Below the pieces are notes generated by a model. That model searched no databases. It was not told the DNA's origin and saw nothing but the letters and a program-made list of their open reading frames with translations. A stretch of DNA of 64,000 bases from Rhodopseudomonas palustris (GTDB lineage: Bacteria > Pseudomonadota > Alphaproteobacteria > Rhizobiales > Xanthobacteraceae): NCBI RefSeq assembly GCF_013415845.1, contig NZ_CP058907.1:1736001-1800000 (forward strand), written 5' to 3'. Every line of letters starts with the position of its first letter. Position 1 is the first letter of the stretch. This document shows positions 45,780 through 55,546 of this stretch, one piece after another. A program made the position numbers and the translations under genes.

Positions 45780-48593
45780 ATGGACGATCTTCTTCGTGAG
45801 TTTTTGACGGAGACCTTCGAGAGCCTGGACACGGTTGACAACCAGTTGGTCCGGTTTGAGCAGGAGCCGAACAACGCGAAGATATTGGACAATATTTTTC
45901 GTCTTGTTCACACCATCAAGGGAACGTGCGGGTTTCTAGGGTTGCCGCGGCTTGAAGCGCTTGCGCATGCGGCCGAGACCCTGATGGGCAAATTCCGGGA
46001 CGGGATGCCGGTGACGGGAGAGGCGGTGACGCTGATCCTGACCACGATCGACCGGATCAAGGACATTCTGACCCAGCTGGAGGCGACCCAGGCCGAGCCC
46101 GAGGGCGAGGACGGCGACCTGATCGGGGAGCTGGAGCGGCTGTCGATGCGCTCGCCGGAGGAGATCGCGGCCGAGCTCGGCGGCGCTGCGCCGGTGGAGG
46201 TCGCCGAAGTCGAAGCTCCTGCCGAAGCTGTTGTGGCCGAGGCGGCCGACGCCAATTCGACCGAAGGCACCCTGGTGGCGCAGACGCTGGAGCGTCCGCT
46301 GCGGCCGGGTGAAGTGTCGCTGGACGAATTGGAGCGCGCCTTCCGCGAGACCGAGATCGAGATGGCCTCGCCGCCGTTGCAGCCGGCCGTGAGCGAAGCT
46401 CCGGCTGCTGTGGCCGAAGCCGCGCCGCCTGAACCGAAGCCGGCCAAGCCCGCCAAACCCGCCGCCAAGCCGGCGGCGAAGAAGTCCGGCGGCGAAGGCG
46501 AGGGCGCAGCGGAAGGTGGGGCCGCTGGCGGCGTCGCCAACCAGTCGATCCGCGTCAATGTCGATACCCTCGAACACCTGATGACGATGGTGTCGGAGCT
46601 GGTGCTGACCCGCAACCAGCTGCTCGAGATCAGCCGCCGCCACGAGGACAACGAGTTCAAGGTGCCGCTGCAGCGGCTCTCCACCGTCACCGCCGAGCTG
46701 CAGGACGGGGTGATGAAGACCCGGATGCAGCCGATCGGCAACGCCTGGCAGAAGCTGCCGCGCATCGTCCGCGATCTGGCCGCCGAACTCGGCAAGCAGA
46801 TCGAGCTGGAGATGCACGGTGCCGACACCGAGCTCGACCGCCAGGTGCTCGACCTGATCAAGGACCCGCTCACCCATATGGTGCGCAACTCCGCCGACCA
46901 CGGGCTGGAGAAGCCCGAGGACCGGGCGCGCGCCGGCAAGCCCGAGCAGGGCACCATCCGCCTGTCCGCCTATCACGAGGGCGGCCACATCGTGATCTGC
47001 ATCGCCGACAACGGCCGCGGGCTCGACACCGAACGGATCAAGGCGAAGGCCTTGGCCAACGGGCTCGTCACCGAGGCCGAACTCGAGAAGATGACCGAGG
47101 CGCAGATCCACAAGTTCATCTTCGCGCCGGGCTTCTCGACCGCCGCCGCCGTCACCTCGGTGTCGGGCCGCGGCGTCGGCATGGACGTGGTGCGGACCAA
47201 TATCGATCAGATCGGCGGCACGATTGAAGTAAAGTCGGTCGCGGGCGAAGGCTCGGCCATCACCATCAAGATCCCGCTGACCCTGGCGATCGTCTCGGCG
47301 CTGATCGTCGAAGCCGGCGGCGACCGGTTCGCGATCCCGCAGCTCGCGGTGGTCGAACTGGTGCGGGCACGCGCCAACTCCGAGCACCGCATCGAGCGGA
47401 TCAAGGATACCCCGGTCCTCAGACTGCGCGATAAGCTGCTGCCGCTGATCCATCTGAAGAAGCTGCTCGGCATCGACGAGGGCGCCAACAGTGAGCCGGA
47501 GAACGGCTTCATCGTGGTGACCCAGGTCGGCAGCCAGACCTTCGGCATCGTGGTCGACGGCGTGTTCCACACCGAAGAAATCGTCGTCAAGCCGATGTCG
47601 ACCAAGCTGCGTCACATCGGAATGTTCTCGGGCAACACCATCCTGGGCGACGGCGCGGTGATCATGATCGTCGATCCGAACGGGATCGCGCAGGCGCTCG
47701 GCACCGCGGTGTCGGCGCAGCACGATATCTCCGACCAGGCGGCGGCGAGCCGCAACGCCTCGGCCGAGCAGCTCACCTCGCTGCTGGTGTTCCGCGCCGG
47801 CTCGAGCCAGCCGAAGGCGGTGCCGCTGTCGCTGGTGACGCGCCTGGAAGAGATCGCCTCCGACAAGATCGAGATGTCGAACGGCCGCTACATGGTGCAG
47901 TACCGCGACCAGCTGATGCCCTTGGTGCTGATGGAAGGCGTCGAGGTCGCCACCAGCGGCGTGCAGCCGATCCTGGTGTTCGCCGACGAGGACCGGTCGA
48001 TGGGCCTTGTGGTCGACGAGATCGTCGACATCGTCGAGGAGCATCTGCACATCCAGGTCGGCTCCAGCCGCGAGGGCATTCTCGGCTCGGCGGTGATCAA
48101 GGGCCAGGCCACCGAGGTGATCGACGTCGCGCACTTCCTGCCGATGGCGTTCTCCGACTGGCTGGCGCGCAAGGAGATGAAGCAGTCGCTGACCACCCGC
48201 TCGGTGCTGCTGGTCGATGACTCGGCGTTCTTCCGCAACATGCTGGGTCCGGTGCTGAAGGCGGCGGGCTACAAGGTGCGGGTCGCGACCTCGGCGGTCG
48301 AGGGCCTGTCGGTGCTGCGCTCGGGTGCGCAGTTCGACGTGATCCTGACCGACATCGAGATGCCGGAGATGAACGGCTTCGAGTTCGCCGAGGCGATCCG
48401 CTCCGACACCAAGATGTCGAACCTGCCGGTGATCGCGCTGAGTTCGCTGGTGTCGCCGGCGGCGATCGAGCGCGGCCGCCAGGCCGGTCTGACCGACTAC
48501 ATCGCCAAGTTCGATCGGCCCGGCCTGATCGCGGCGCTGAAGGAGCAGACCACGATGCATGCGACGCCCGAAGTGCTGGAGCAGGCGGCATGA
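45780..48593 (+). CDS. cheA: Hybrid chemotaxis kinase CheA-REC
   Basis: A 937-residue CheA. Residues 1-105 form the Hpt domain with phospho-His44 (VHTIKGTCGFLG). A long Ala/Pro/Lys-rich linker (about 150-250) replaces a typical P2. Dimerisation and HATPase domains follow with N-box Asn370 (VRNSADHGLE) and GRGVGMDVV near 463. Two CheW-like domains lie at about 490-630 and 665-795. A C-terminal receiver (808-925) has Asp858 in LTDIEMPEM. Hybrid CheAs of this type are known in alphaproteobacteria; the receiver may act as a phosphate sink or the output. The cheW start overlaps its stop (ATGA). Confidence 0.96.
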   Translation: MDDLLREFLTETFESLDTVDNQLVRFEQEPNNAKILDNIFRLVHTIKGTCGFLGLPRLEALAHAAETLMGKFRDGMPVTGEAVTLILTTIDRIKDILTQLEATQAEPEGEDGDLIGELERLSMRSPEEIAAELGGAAPVEVAEVEAPAEAVVAEAADANSTEGTLVAQTLERPLRPGEVSLDELERAFRETEIEMASPPLQPAVSEAPAAVAEAAPPEPKPAKPAKPAAKPAAKKSGGEGEGAAEGGAAGGVANQSIRVNVDTLEHLMTMVSELVLTRNQLLEISRRHEDNEFKVPLQRLSTVTAELQDGVMKTRMQPIGNAWQKLPRIVRDLAAELGKQIELEMHGADTELDRQVLDLIKDPLTHMVRNSADHGLEKPEDRARAGKPEQGTIRLSAYHEGGHIVICIADNGRGLDTERIKAKALANGLVTEAELEKMTEAQIHKFIFAPGFSTAAAVTSVSGRGVGMDVVRTNIDQIGGTIEVKSVAGEGSAITIKIPLTLAIVSALIVEAGGDRFAIPQLAVVELVRARANSEHRIERIKDTPVLRLRDKLLPLIHLKKLLGIDEGANSEPENGFIVVTQVGSQTFGIVVDGVFHTEEIVVKPMSTKLRHIGMFSGNTILGDGAVIMIVDPNGIAQALGTAVSAQHDISDQAAASRNASAEQLTSLLVFRAGSSQPKAVPLSLVTRLEEIASDKIEMSNGRYMVQYRDQLMPLVLMEGVEVATSGVQPILVFADEDRSMGLVVDEIVDIVEEHLHIQVGSSREGILGSAVIKGQATEVIDVAHFLPMAFSDWLARKEMKQSLTTRSVLLVDDSAFFRNMLGPVLKAAGYKVRVATSAVEGLSVLRSGAQFDVILTDIEMPEMNGFEFAEAIRSDTKMSNLPVIALSSLVSPAAIERGRQAGLTDYIAKFDRPGLIAALKEQTTMHATPEVLEQAA

Positions 48594-49090
48594 GCGAGAC
48601 CAGGAAGGACACCCCCGCGATGAGCCGCACCATCGACGCGATCAGCGGCAACACCACCCAGTTCGCCACCGCGATGATCGGCGGGCAGCTGTTCGGGCTG
48701 CCGATCAGCCGGGTGCAGGACGTGTTCATGCCGGAACGGCTGACCCGGGTGCCGCTGGCGCCGGACGACGTCGCCGGCGTTCTGAACCTGCGCGGCCGGA
48801 TCGTCACCGCGATCGACATGCGGGCCCGTCTCGGCCTGCCCAAGAACCAGGACGGCAAGCCGCCGATGGCGATGGGCGTCGACCTGCGCGGCGAATCCTA
48901 CGGCCTGCTGATCGACTCCATCGGCGAAGTGCTGACCCTGCCGGACGAGGGCCGCGAGACCAACCCGGTCAACCTCGACCCCCGCATGGCCTCCTTCGCC
49001 AACGGCGTCCACCGCCTCGACGGACAGCTCATGGTCGTCCTCGATGTCGACAAAGTGCTCGAAATCGCAACTCAACGTATGGCTGCTTGA
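48590..49090 (+). CDS. cheW: Chemotaxis coupling protein CheW
   Basis: A 166-residue CheW with the single SH3-like coupling domain (FGLPISRVQDVFMPERLTRV, GVLNLRGRIVTAIDMR and SYGLLIDSIGEVL). It links chemoreceptors to CheA. The ATG overlaps the cheA stop codon by 4 bases, so the two are translationally coupled. An internal ATG (MSRTIDAISG) is a possible alternative start. Confidence 0.95.
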   Translation: MSETRKDTPAMSRTIDAISGNTTQFATAMIGGQLFGLPISRVQDVFMPERLTRVPLAPDDVAGVLNLRGRIVTAIDMRARLGLPKNQDGKPPMAMGVDLRGESYGLLIDSIGEVLTLPDEGRETNPVNLDPRMASFANGVHRLDGQLMVVLDVDKVLEIATQRMAA

Positions 49091-49143
49091 CCTAGCGCAC
49101 CGAACCCAGCTCACCGCCCTCGAATTCTCCCGGGAAGGAACGC

Positions 49144-50019
49144 ATGACACCGCTCGATTACGAGTACCTGCAAAAGCTGCTCAAGGACCGTTCCGGCCTG
49201 GTGTTGTCGGCTGACAAGAAGTACCTGCTCGAGAGCCGGTTGCTGCCGCTCGCCCGCAAGGCGGGTGTGCCGGGCATCACCGATCTGGTGCAGAAGATGA
49301 AGGCCGGATCGGACTCGCTGATCAACGACGTGGTCGAAGCGATGACCACGAACGAGACGTTCTTCTTCCGCGACAAGACGCCGTTCGATCACTTCAAGGA
49401 CAGCGTGATCCCCGAGCTGATCAAGGCGCGCGCGGGTCGCAAGTCGCTGCGGATCTGGTGTGCGGCATCGTCGACCGGCCAGGAGCCGTATTCGCTGGCG
49501 ATGCTGCTGAAGGAGAAGGCATCCGAACTCGCCGGCTGGCGGATCGAGATCGTCGCCACCGACCTGTCGCCGGAAGTGCTGGAGAAGTCCAAGGCCGGCC
49601 TCTACACTCAGTTCGAGGTGCAGCGCGGCCTGCCGATCCAGCTGCTGGTGAAGTACTTCAAGCAGGTCGGTACGATGTGGCAGCTCAATGCCGACGTGCG
49701 CTCGATGGTGCAGTACCGTCTGTTCAATCTGTTGCAGGACTTCACGGCTCTCGGCAAATTCGACGTGATCTTCTGCCGCAACGTGCTGATCTATTTCGAT
49801 CAGGCGACAAAATCTGATATCTTCAACCGGCTGATGAAGGTCAACGAGCCGGACGGCTACCTGTTTCTCGGCGCCGCCGAGACCGTGGTCGGTCTCACCG
49901 ACTCCTACCGGATCTGTCCGAAACGGCGCGGCGTGTACCTGCCGAACAGTTCTGCCACCTCGACGGCTCCGGGGCTCGCGCTTGGCGGCTTGAAGACGAG
50001 TGCCCTGACGGGGCGATAA
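49144..50019 (+). CDS. cheR: Chemoreceptor methyltransferase CheR
   Basis: A 291-residue SAM-dependent methyltransferase that methylates receptor glutamates. The N-terminal helical domain (1-75) ends in VEAMTTNETFFFRD. The SAM site is WCAASSTGQEPYSLAM and the catalytic-domain signature FDVIFCRNVLIYFD is present. It follows cheW by 53 bases with GGAAGGAACG before the ATG. No cheB methylesterase gene is found beside it, although a CheR without CheB cannot complete adaptation; CheB would have to be encoded elsewhere. Confidence 0.95.
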   Translation: MTPLDYEYLQKLLKDRSGLVLSADKKYLLESRLLPLARKAGVPGITDLVQKMKAGSDSLINDVVEAMTTNETFFFRDKTPFDHFKDSVIPELIKARAGRKSLRIWCAASSTGQEPYSLAMLLKEKASELAGWRIEIVATDLSPEVLEKSKAGLYTQFEVQRGLPIQLLVKYFKQVGTMWQLNADVRSMVQYRLFNLLQDFTALGKFDVIFCRNVLIYFDQATKSDIFNRLMKVNEPDGYLFLGAAETVVGLTDSYRICPKRRGVYLPNSSATSTAPGLALGGLKTSALTGR

Positions 50020-50030
50020 AGGAGGACGAA

Positions 50031-50345
50031 GTGGCGTCCGAGAGCGGCGGGCCGGAACGGGTGTCCTTCGGGCGTGGCTACAACGTCTGGATCATGGGCA
50101 TCGACGGCACTTGGCGGCGCAACTGCGTTCTCAAGGCGGTGTCGAGCGTCGATGCCGAACTCGAGCTCGAAGGATCGATCGAAGGCCTCAACCTGAAGGA
50201 GTTCTTCCTTCTGCTGTCGTCCACCGGTCTCGCCTATCGCCGCTGCGAACTGATCCGGGTCAACGGCTCGGAGATCGACGTTCGCTTTCTCAGCACCCGC
50301 AACAAGAGCGTTAAACCTTCCAGCCGCGACGACCGCATGGCCTGA
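50031..50345 (+). CDS. PilZ-like domain protein
   Basis: A 104-residue protein of the small PilZ-like type: RRNCVLKAVSSVDAELELEG, LKEFFLLLSSTGLAYRRCEL and GSEIDVRFLS. In classical PilZ domains an RxxxR plus a D/NxSxxG motif binds cyclic di-GMP; here the second motif is degenerate (AVSSVDAEL), so binding is uncertain. GGAGG lies 7 bases before the GTG start, which is 11 bases after the cheR stop, so it belongs to the che operon. It is a plausible link between this chemotaxis pathway and the cyclic di-GMP enzymes nearby. Confidence 0.75.
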   Translation: MASESGGPERVSFGRGYNVWIMGIDGTWRRNCVLKAVSSVDAELELEGSIEGLNLKEFFLLLSSTGLAYRRCELIRVNGSEIDVRFLSTRNKSVKPSSRDDRMA

Positions 50346-50574
50346 GCCTGGAATATAAATTGCGTCAAATTCGGCAGGGAACCGCTAACCGATTTTCCGA
50401 AGGTGACGAGGGTCTTGGTTCTGCAAACGCTTCTTTCAACGGTCGAGTGGTAGGATCATTTCGCGCTCTGGTTGGCGAAGGTCGGTTCGTTCCCGACTGC
50501 GTCAGCCGGTTCGCGTGAGGAAAACGCGCAACGACAAGCGACGCGTTCAAGGAGCTCTGACAGAGAGCACGGCG

Positions 50575-51825
50575 ATGGTAGATCCAACCAACCACAATCC
50601 GGCGATCGATGTTCTCGTCGTCGACGATGATCCGGTTCAGGGGGCGATCGTCAGCGGTGTCTGCACCAAGCTCGGTTACCGCCCGCATTTTGCCTCGTCC
50701 TATCATGAAGCGGCCGCGCGCCTCGCGACCGGCCGGTTCGATTACATCACGATCGATCTGTCGCTCGGCGATCACGACGGCATCGAACTGTTGCGGCTGA
50801 TCGCGGAGACCGAGGCCAAGCCGCGTCGGATCATCGTGATCAGCGGATGTGAAGAGCGCATCCTCAATGCCACGGTGCGGATGGCCCACGCCGTCGGGAT
50901 GCTCGACACCATTTCGCTGCCGAAGCCGATCGATCTGGCTCTGCTCCGCGGTGCGCTGGCGCCGTTCCAGGAAGCCGCGGCGTCGCGGCGCGGAGTGGAT
51001 TCGCGCCTGTCCGAGATCACCGCCGACGATCTGCGCCGCGGTCTCGACCGTGGTGAAGTCTATGCCGCGTTTCAGCCGAAGATCGATCTTTCCACCGGCA
51101 AGGTGACGGGCTGCGAAGCGCTGGCGCGCTGGGACAGCGCAACGTTCGGTCCGGTCGGCCCGGATGTCTTCATTCCGCTCGCCGAGCAGGGCGGGCTGAT
51201 CAAGACGATGACGCTGCGAATGCTGCGCGACTCGATGACGTTCGCTGCCGCGTTCCTTCCGACCGAGCCGAAATTCGTCGTGGCGGTCAATCTGTCGGCC
51301 TCGCTGCTGTCCGACACCTCGCTGCCGGAGGAGGTCGAGCGCCTGCTCGCGGAGATCGGCGTACCGGCACGGTCGCTGATGATCGAGGTCACCGAGACCA
51401 CCGCAATGGCCGATGTCGGCCGCGCCATGGACGTGTTGCTGCGGCTTCGCCTCAAGGGCATCGGCATCTCGATGGACGATTTCGGCACCGGCTATTCGTC
51501 GCTGTCGGCGCTGGCGCGGATGCCGTTCAGCGAATTGAAGATCGATCGCTCGTTCGTCAAGGACTGCCTGACCGACGCCGACATGTGGAAGATCGTGTCG
51601 TCCTCGGTCGCGATCGCGCATCAGTACAACATGAAGGTCGTGGCCGAAGGCATCGAGGATGCTGCGACCTGGCACGCCCTCGATGCGCTCGGCTGCGATA
51701 TCGGCCAGGGCTTCGAGTTCTCGCGAGCGCTGCGCCAGGATGCCTTCGTCGAATGGTACCACGGCTGGATGGCGCGTCCGCCGGCCACGCGGGCGGCCGT
51801 CGTGCCGCTGCAGCGCGAGGCCTGA
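50575..51825 (+). CDS. Receiver-EAL phosphodiesterase
   Basis: A 416-residue response regulator. Residues 10-130 are a receiver with Asp61 (ITIDLSLGD). Residues 150-400 are an EAL domain with intact catalytic signatures: QPKIDL, CEALARW with Glu181-Leu183, NLSASLL, VTETTAM, DDFGTGYSS, LKIDRSF and VVAEGIED. It should hydrolyse cyclic di-GMP to pGpG when phosphorylated or by release of inhibition. The ATG at 50575 follows GAGAG by 9 bases. Its receiver resembles the stand-alone receiver at 42.3 kb. Confidence 0.93.
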   Translation: MVDPTNHNPAIDVLVVDDDPVQGAIVSGVCTKLGYRPHFASSYHEAAARLATGRFDYITIDLSLGDHDGIELLRLIAETEAKPRRIIVISGCEERILNATVRMAHAVGMLDTISLPKPIDLALLRGALAPFQEAAASRRGVDSRLSEITADDLRRGLDRGEVYAAFQPKIDLSTGKVTGCEALARWDSATFGPVGPDVFIPLAEQGGLIKTMTLRMLRDSMTFAAAFLPTEPKFVVAVNLSASLLSDTSLPEEVERLLAEIGVPARSLMIEVTETTAMADVGRAMDVLLRLRLKGIGISMDDFGTGYSSLSALARMPFSELKIDRSFVKDCLTDADMWKIVSSSVAIAHQYNMKVVAEGIEDAATWHALDALGCDIGQGFEFSRALRQDAFVEWYHGWMARPPATRAAVVPLQREA

Positions 51826-51855
51826 GCGCTCGAGCTTCGCGCGCCCGATCCAGCG

Positions 51856-54447
51856 TCAGCCTGCGAGCTCCACCAGTTGATTGTCGTCTGCCAGCACGCG
51901 GCGCGCGGCGCTGAACGCCGCTTTGATCTGCCTGGTCATCGCCACGTATTCGGCTTGGGTCAGATGCGGCGCGGCGTGCTCCAGTTCGCGCGCCAGCCCG
52001 GACAGAGTGTCGAGCCCGAAGGTGGCCGCCGCGCTCTTGAGCGAATGCGCCTCCCGTTCGATCCGGCGGCGCTCACTGGCGATGTCGAGTGTGTCGAACA
52101 GCGCGATCCTGGCTTCGGTGTCGCGTGCGAACACCGACAGCACCGCCAGCGTCGCATCCTCGCCAATCTCCTCGACCAGATGGCCGAACGCTTTGCGGCC
52201 AACATAGAGCTGCCCCGCGCCAGCGACGTCCGACGGCACTGCAGTCTGGTCGGAGTTATCGGCTGGCGGCGGAACGAGGGGCGCCGGGGCGGGCCCAATG
52301 CGGGGAGACTCCGCGGCCGGCAACGGCGGCAGCGCGCGCAGGATGGCTTCGATCAGCGCCTTCTTGCGGACCGGCTTGGCGACGTGATCGTTCATACCGG
52401 CGGCGCGGCAGGCAGCGGCGTCCTCGGCGAAAGCATTGGCGGTGAAGGCGATAATCGGGACATTGGCGAGCGCTCCACCGTGTGAGCGGATCGCACGGGT
52501 GGCATCGAGCCCGTCCATTTCCGGCATCCGCACGTCCATCAGCACGATGTCGTAGCCGAACCGGGTCGCGGCGGTCACCGCCTCGGTGCCGTCGCAAGCG
52601 GTGTTGGTCTGGACCCTGAATTCTCCGAGCATCTGTGTGGCGATGGCGCGGTTGGTCGGATTATCGTCGACCACCAAGATCCGCAGCGGCCGGCCGGCCG
52701 CCTCGATCCGGGCGCGGAATTGCGCATAGACGTCCTGATCGTCCTGCTCCGGCGGCGCCGCATGGTCGGCGATCGGCAGCGTCAGCGAGAAGTGGAATTC
52801 GGAGCCGCGGCCCGGCGCCGAGCTGACACCGATCTTGCCGCCCATCTGCTCGATCAGCCGCTTGCTGATTGCCAGGCCGAGGCCCGATCCGCCGAAGCGG
52901 CGGCTGATCGAACTGTCGGCTTGGACGAAATCTTTGAACAGCGAGTCGATCTTGTCGGCGGCGATGCCGATGCCGGTGTCGGTGACGATCCATCGCATCC
53001 GGGCGTTGGTCGTATCGCGAGAGATGCACTCCGTCGTGATGACGATCTCGCCCGCCGTGGTGAACTTCACCGCGTTGGAGATCAAGTTGAGCAGCACCTG
53101 CCGAATCCGCCCGGCGTCGCCGGTCAGTGCCTCGGGAATGTCGCCTCGCGCCTCCTGGCGGATGACCAAGCCCTTGGCGATGGCGCGGGGGCTGATCACG
53201 CTGAGCGTGTTGTCGACGATGCTGCGCGGTGCGAACGGGATCGGCTCCAGGCTGAGCCGGCCGGCTTCGAGCTTGGAGAAGTCGAGGATGTCGTCGAGGA
53301 TCTGCAGTAGGTTATCGCCGGCATCGTGAATGCTGGTCACCGCCTGGCGCTGCTCGGCGTCGAGACGCGTCTCGAGCAGGTTGGTCGCGAGCCCGATCAC
53401 GGCGTTCATCGGCGTGCGGATCTCGTGGCTCATCATCGCCACGAAGCTAGATTTGGCCGCGCTCGCCGCCTCGGCCGCCTCGGCATAGAGATGCTGCTTG
53501 CCCCACCAGCGCGCGATCGCAACGCTGCCGGTGATGATCACCAGTGCGCTGATCACCGACATCGCGATCATCAGTACCGCCATGTCCTGCCAGTTTTGCA
53601 GCGCGCTGTCTTCGGGCTGGGTGACACGGACCACGATCGGGTAGTTCGGCAGCATCCGCGTGACGCGAATCTGCTTGTTCGAGTTCCCCGACTCGCGCTG
53701 CCGGCTGCCTGCCGCCAGGGCGAGGCGTCCAGCGTCGGTCACGACCGTGCCGAGCTTGTCGGAGTGAGGATAGTTGACCAGCAGCGTTCCGTCGGAGCGC
53801 AGCAAGGCGATTTCGGTGCCGGCCCCCGGCGATGTGGCGGCGAAGAAGTTCTCGAAATACTGCACCGAAATCGCGCCCAGCAGCAGGCCAATAAAGCCGC
53901 CGCGCGTATCGTTCAGACGCTGCGCGAGGTAAATGTTCCAGGTTCCGGAACCGCGGTTTCTGGTCGGGGCGCTGACGAAGGTCGAGAGTGTGGAGTCGCT
54001 GCTGAGTGCCCTGAAGTAGTCGCGGTCGGAGATGTTGACGTCGGGGATTGGCCAATAGCGCGAGAAATTGATCAGCTTGCCGGTCTCATCGATCATGGTC
54101 ACGGCGTCGACCTGTGGCATTCCGGTGATCTTCTCGCTGAGCAGCGAGTACACGGATTGCTGCGACATCAGCCGTCGGTAGGATTCACTGTCGGTCACGC
54201 CGGCGCGGCTGACATAATCTCGGACGCTGGAGAGCAGCAGATCCATCGATTTCAACGACCGATCTGCCTCTTCGGCGAGCGTCAGCGTGTAGCGTTCGAG
54301 GTTGGTTTCGGCGGTCTGCAGCGTGCTTTCGCGCAGGTTGCCGAGGAAGATCAGGTTGGTGCCGACGATGGTGGCGATCAGGACGATGGTGGTGACGCGA
54401 AGGGCCACCAGGGATCGCTTGAGGTTCGGGCGGGTCGGCGGCAGCAT
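51856..54447 (-). CDS. Hybrid sensor histidine kinase with Cache domain
   Basis: An 863-residue membrane kinase. Membrane segment 1 (about 13-36), a periplasmic dCache-type sensor (40-280) and segment 2 (about 288-312) precede HisKA with His341 (SHEIRTPMN), HATPase ([15 protein letters not shown]), a receiver with Asp638 ([11 protein letters not shown]) and a C-terminal Hpt with His801 ([11 protein letters not shown]). The full His-Asp-His chain makes it a tripartite phosphorelay donor whose final acceptor should be a separate regulator. The divergent FixJ-like gene is the obvious candidate. The sensed ligand is unknown. Confidence 0.95.
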   Translation of the reverse strand: MLPPTRPNLKRSLVALRVTTIVLIATIVGTNLIFLGNLRESTLQTAETNLERYTLTLAEEADRSLKSMDLLLSSVRDYVSRAGVTDSESYRRLMSQQSVYSLLSEKITGMPQVDAVTMIDETGKLINFSRYWPIPDVNISDRDYFRALSSDSTLSTFVSAPTRNRGSGTWNIYLAQRLNDTRGGFIGLLLGAISVQYFENFFAATSPGAGTEIALLRSDGTLLVNYPHSDKLGTVVTDAGRLALAAGSRQRESGNSNKQIRVTRMLPNYPIVVRVTQPEDSALQNWQDMAVLMIAMSVISALVIITGSVAIARWWGKQHLYAEAAEAASAAKSSFVAMMSHEIRTPMNAVIGLATNLLETRLDAEQRQAVTSIHDAGDNLLQILDDILDFSKLEAGRLSLEPIPFAPRSIVDNTLSVISPRAIAKGLVIRQEARGDIPEALTGDAGRIRQVLLNLISNAVKFTTAGEIVITTECISRDTTNARMRWIVTDTGIGIAADKIDSLFKDFVQADSSISRRFGGSGLGLAISKRLIEQMGGKIGVSSAPGRGSEFHFSLTLPIADHAAPPEQDDQDVYAQFRARIEAAGRPLRILVVDDNPTNRAIATQMLGEFRVQTNTACDGTEAVTAATRFGYDIVLMDVRMPEMDGLDATRAIRSHGGALANVPIIAFTANAFAEDAAACRAAGMNDHVAKPVRKKALIEAILRALPPLPAAESPRIGPAPAPLVPPPADNSDQTAVPSDVAGAGQLYVGRKAFGHLVEEIGEDATLAVLSVFARDTEARIALFDTLDIASERRRIEREAHSLKSAAATFGLDTLSGLARELEHAAPHLTQAEYVAMTRQIKAAFSAARRVLADDNQLVELAG

Positions 54448-54618
54448 TGGTAAAATGGCTCCCGGTCAGTGATCGGAGGCCGGGGCGTGGCCCCGCCGCA
54501 CGCCGATGGAATCTTGAGAGAGGCGGTGCAGCAACGGCGCCGGACGGGGTTTATCCCCGCGGCCTTTGCGGTTTTGATAGCGCTTGCTTGCTCGAATCCG
54601 GTCCATAGTGATATTCGG

Positions 54619-54630
54619 GAACCTAGGTTC
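54619..54630. promoter_or_regulatory. Perfect 12-base palindrome
   Basis: GAACCTAGGTTC is fully self-complementary. It lies 172 bases upstream of the hybrid kinase start, suitable for a dimeric regulator. Confidence 0.35.
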
Positions 54631-54803
54631 TAATCGAGGCTATCGGGAAACCCCCGGTCGGTTGGTTCGTACTAGACGAGAGTTTTGCGGACGAAGCTCC
54701 GGACAGCGCGTACTTAGTAGGGGGAAGCAGATAACACCGGCGACCTCGCATGTTTCTGGAATCACCATAACGGTTTGGTGCTGTCTTCGCGTTAACTTGG
54801 TTC

Positions 54804-54819
54804 CCCGTAGAAGTACGGG
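54804..54819. promoter_or_regulatory. Perfect palindrome CCCGTA-N4-TACGGG
   Basis: A 6-base perfect inverted repeat with a 4-base spacer, 50-66 bases upstream of the FixJ-like gene. The arm length and spacing resemble NarL/FixJ-family dimer sites, so autoregulation is possible. Confidence 0.5.
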
Positions 54820-54869
54820 CTGTTGTTGAACGATGCGTTCCATTCAAGGTTTTACCGGGAGGTCGTGCA

Positions 54870-55496
54870 ATGAACGAACAAGCAGCGGGAGGAGAAGTCT
54901 TCGTCGTCGACGACGATCCGGCGGTGCGCGAGACACTGTCGATCGTGCTGTCGGCGGCGGGCTATCAGGTGATTTGCTTCGCCGATGGTGAATCGTTGCT
55001 TGCTGTCGCGCGCAGCCGCAGCCCGGCCTGCATCCTGCTCGACGTTCACATTCCCGGCCGGTCGGGTCTCGACATTCTGGCGGAGCTGCACGCCGAGGAT
55101 TACCCGGCGCCGATCTTCATGATCTCGGGCAAAGGCGACATCGCGATGGCCGTCAACGCCATCAAGAACGGCGCGCTCGACTTCATCGAGAAGCCGTTCC
55201 GCGGCAAGGAGATCGTGTCACGGGTGGAAGAGGCGATCGAGGCCTTCTCGCGGCGGCGCGATGCCGGGCAGGGCAGCAAGGCGCCGTCCTATAACTTCCC
55301 CGGCAAGGAGCCGTTGACGCTGCGCGAGCGCGAAGTGCTCGAGCTGTTCTCGGCCGGTAACACCAACAAGGAAGCCGGCCGCCAGCTCGGGATCAGCCCG
55401 CGCACCATCGAGTATCACCGCGCCAACATCATGAAGAAGCTCGGCGCCCGCAATGCCACCGATCTGGTGCGCATCGTGATGACGGCGCCGAAGTAA
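54870..55496 (+). CDS. FixJ/NarL-family response regulator
   Basis: A 208-residue regulator. The receiver (8-125) has Asp58 (LLDVHIPG) and Lys in EKPFRG. The C-terminal LuxR-type helix-turn-helix (145-205: LTLREREVLELFSAGNTNKE, then ISPRTIEYHRANIMKKLGA) binds DNA. This is the FixJ layout. GGGAGG lies 9 bases before the ATG. It is divergent from the hybrid kinase and is its likely partner. FixJ itself is normally beside fixL; here there is no FixL-like haem PAS kinase, so it is not called fixJ. Confidence 0.94.
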   Translation: MNEQAAGGEVFVVDDDPAVRETLSIVLSAAGYQVICFADGESLLAVARSRSPACILLDVHIPGRSGLDILAELHAEDYPAPIFMISGKGDIAMAVNAIKNGALDFIEKPFRGKEIVSRVEEAIEAFSRRRDAGQGSKAPSYNFPGKEPLTLREREVLELFSAGNTNKEAGRQLGISPRTIEYHRANIMKKLGARNATDLVRIVMTAPK

Positions 55497-55500
55497 GCCG

Positions 55501-55529
55501 AAGACCGGCGGCATCGCACCGCCGGTCTT
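55501..55529. terminator. Bidirectional terminator
   Basis: AAGACCGGCGG and CCGCCGGTCTT form a perfect 11-bp stem with a 7-base loop, 4 bases after the regulator stop. On the plus strand TTTCG follows. It lies between convergent genes. Confidence 0.75.
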
Positions 55530-55546
55530 TCGTCGTCGGGCGGCCG

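Larger units (their letters stand above)
54448..54869. other. Intergenic region of the hybrid kinase/FixJ pair
   Basis: About 420 bases between divergent genes. It contains a perfect 12-base palindrome GAACCTAGGTTC (54619-54630), CGTACT half-sites near 54668 and 54709, and the perfect palindrome at 54804-54819. No gene recognised. The clustered symmetric sites suggest a shared control region. Confidence 0.5.

Noticed and set aside
45936..48560. An 870-codon minus-strand frame antisense to cheA
   Set aside because: Composition is biased to Asp, His, Arg and Gly; no ribosome site; cheA on the other strand has every catalytic motif.
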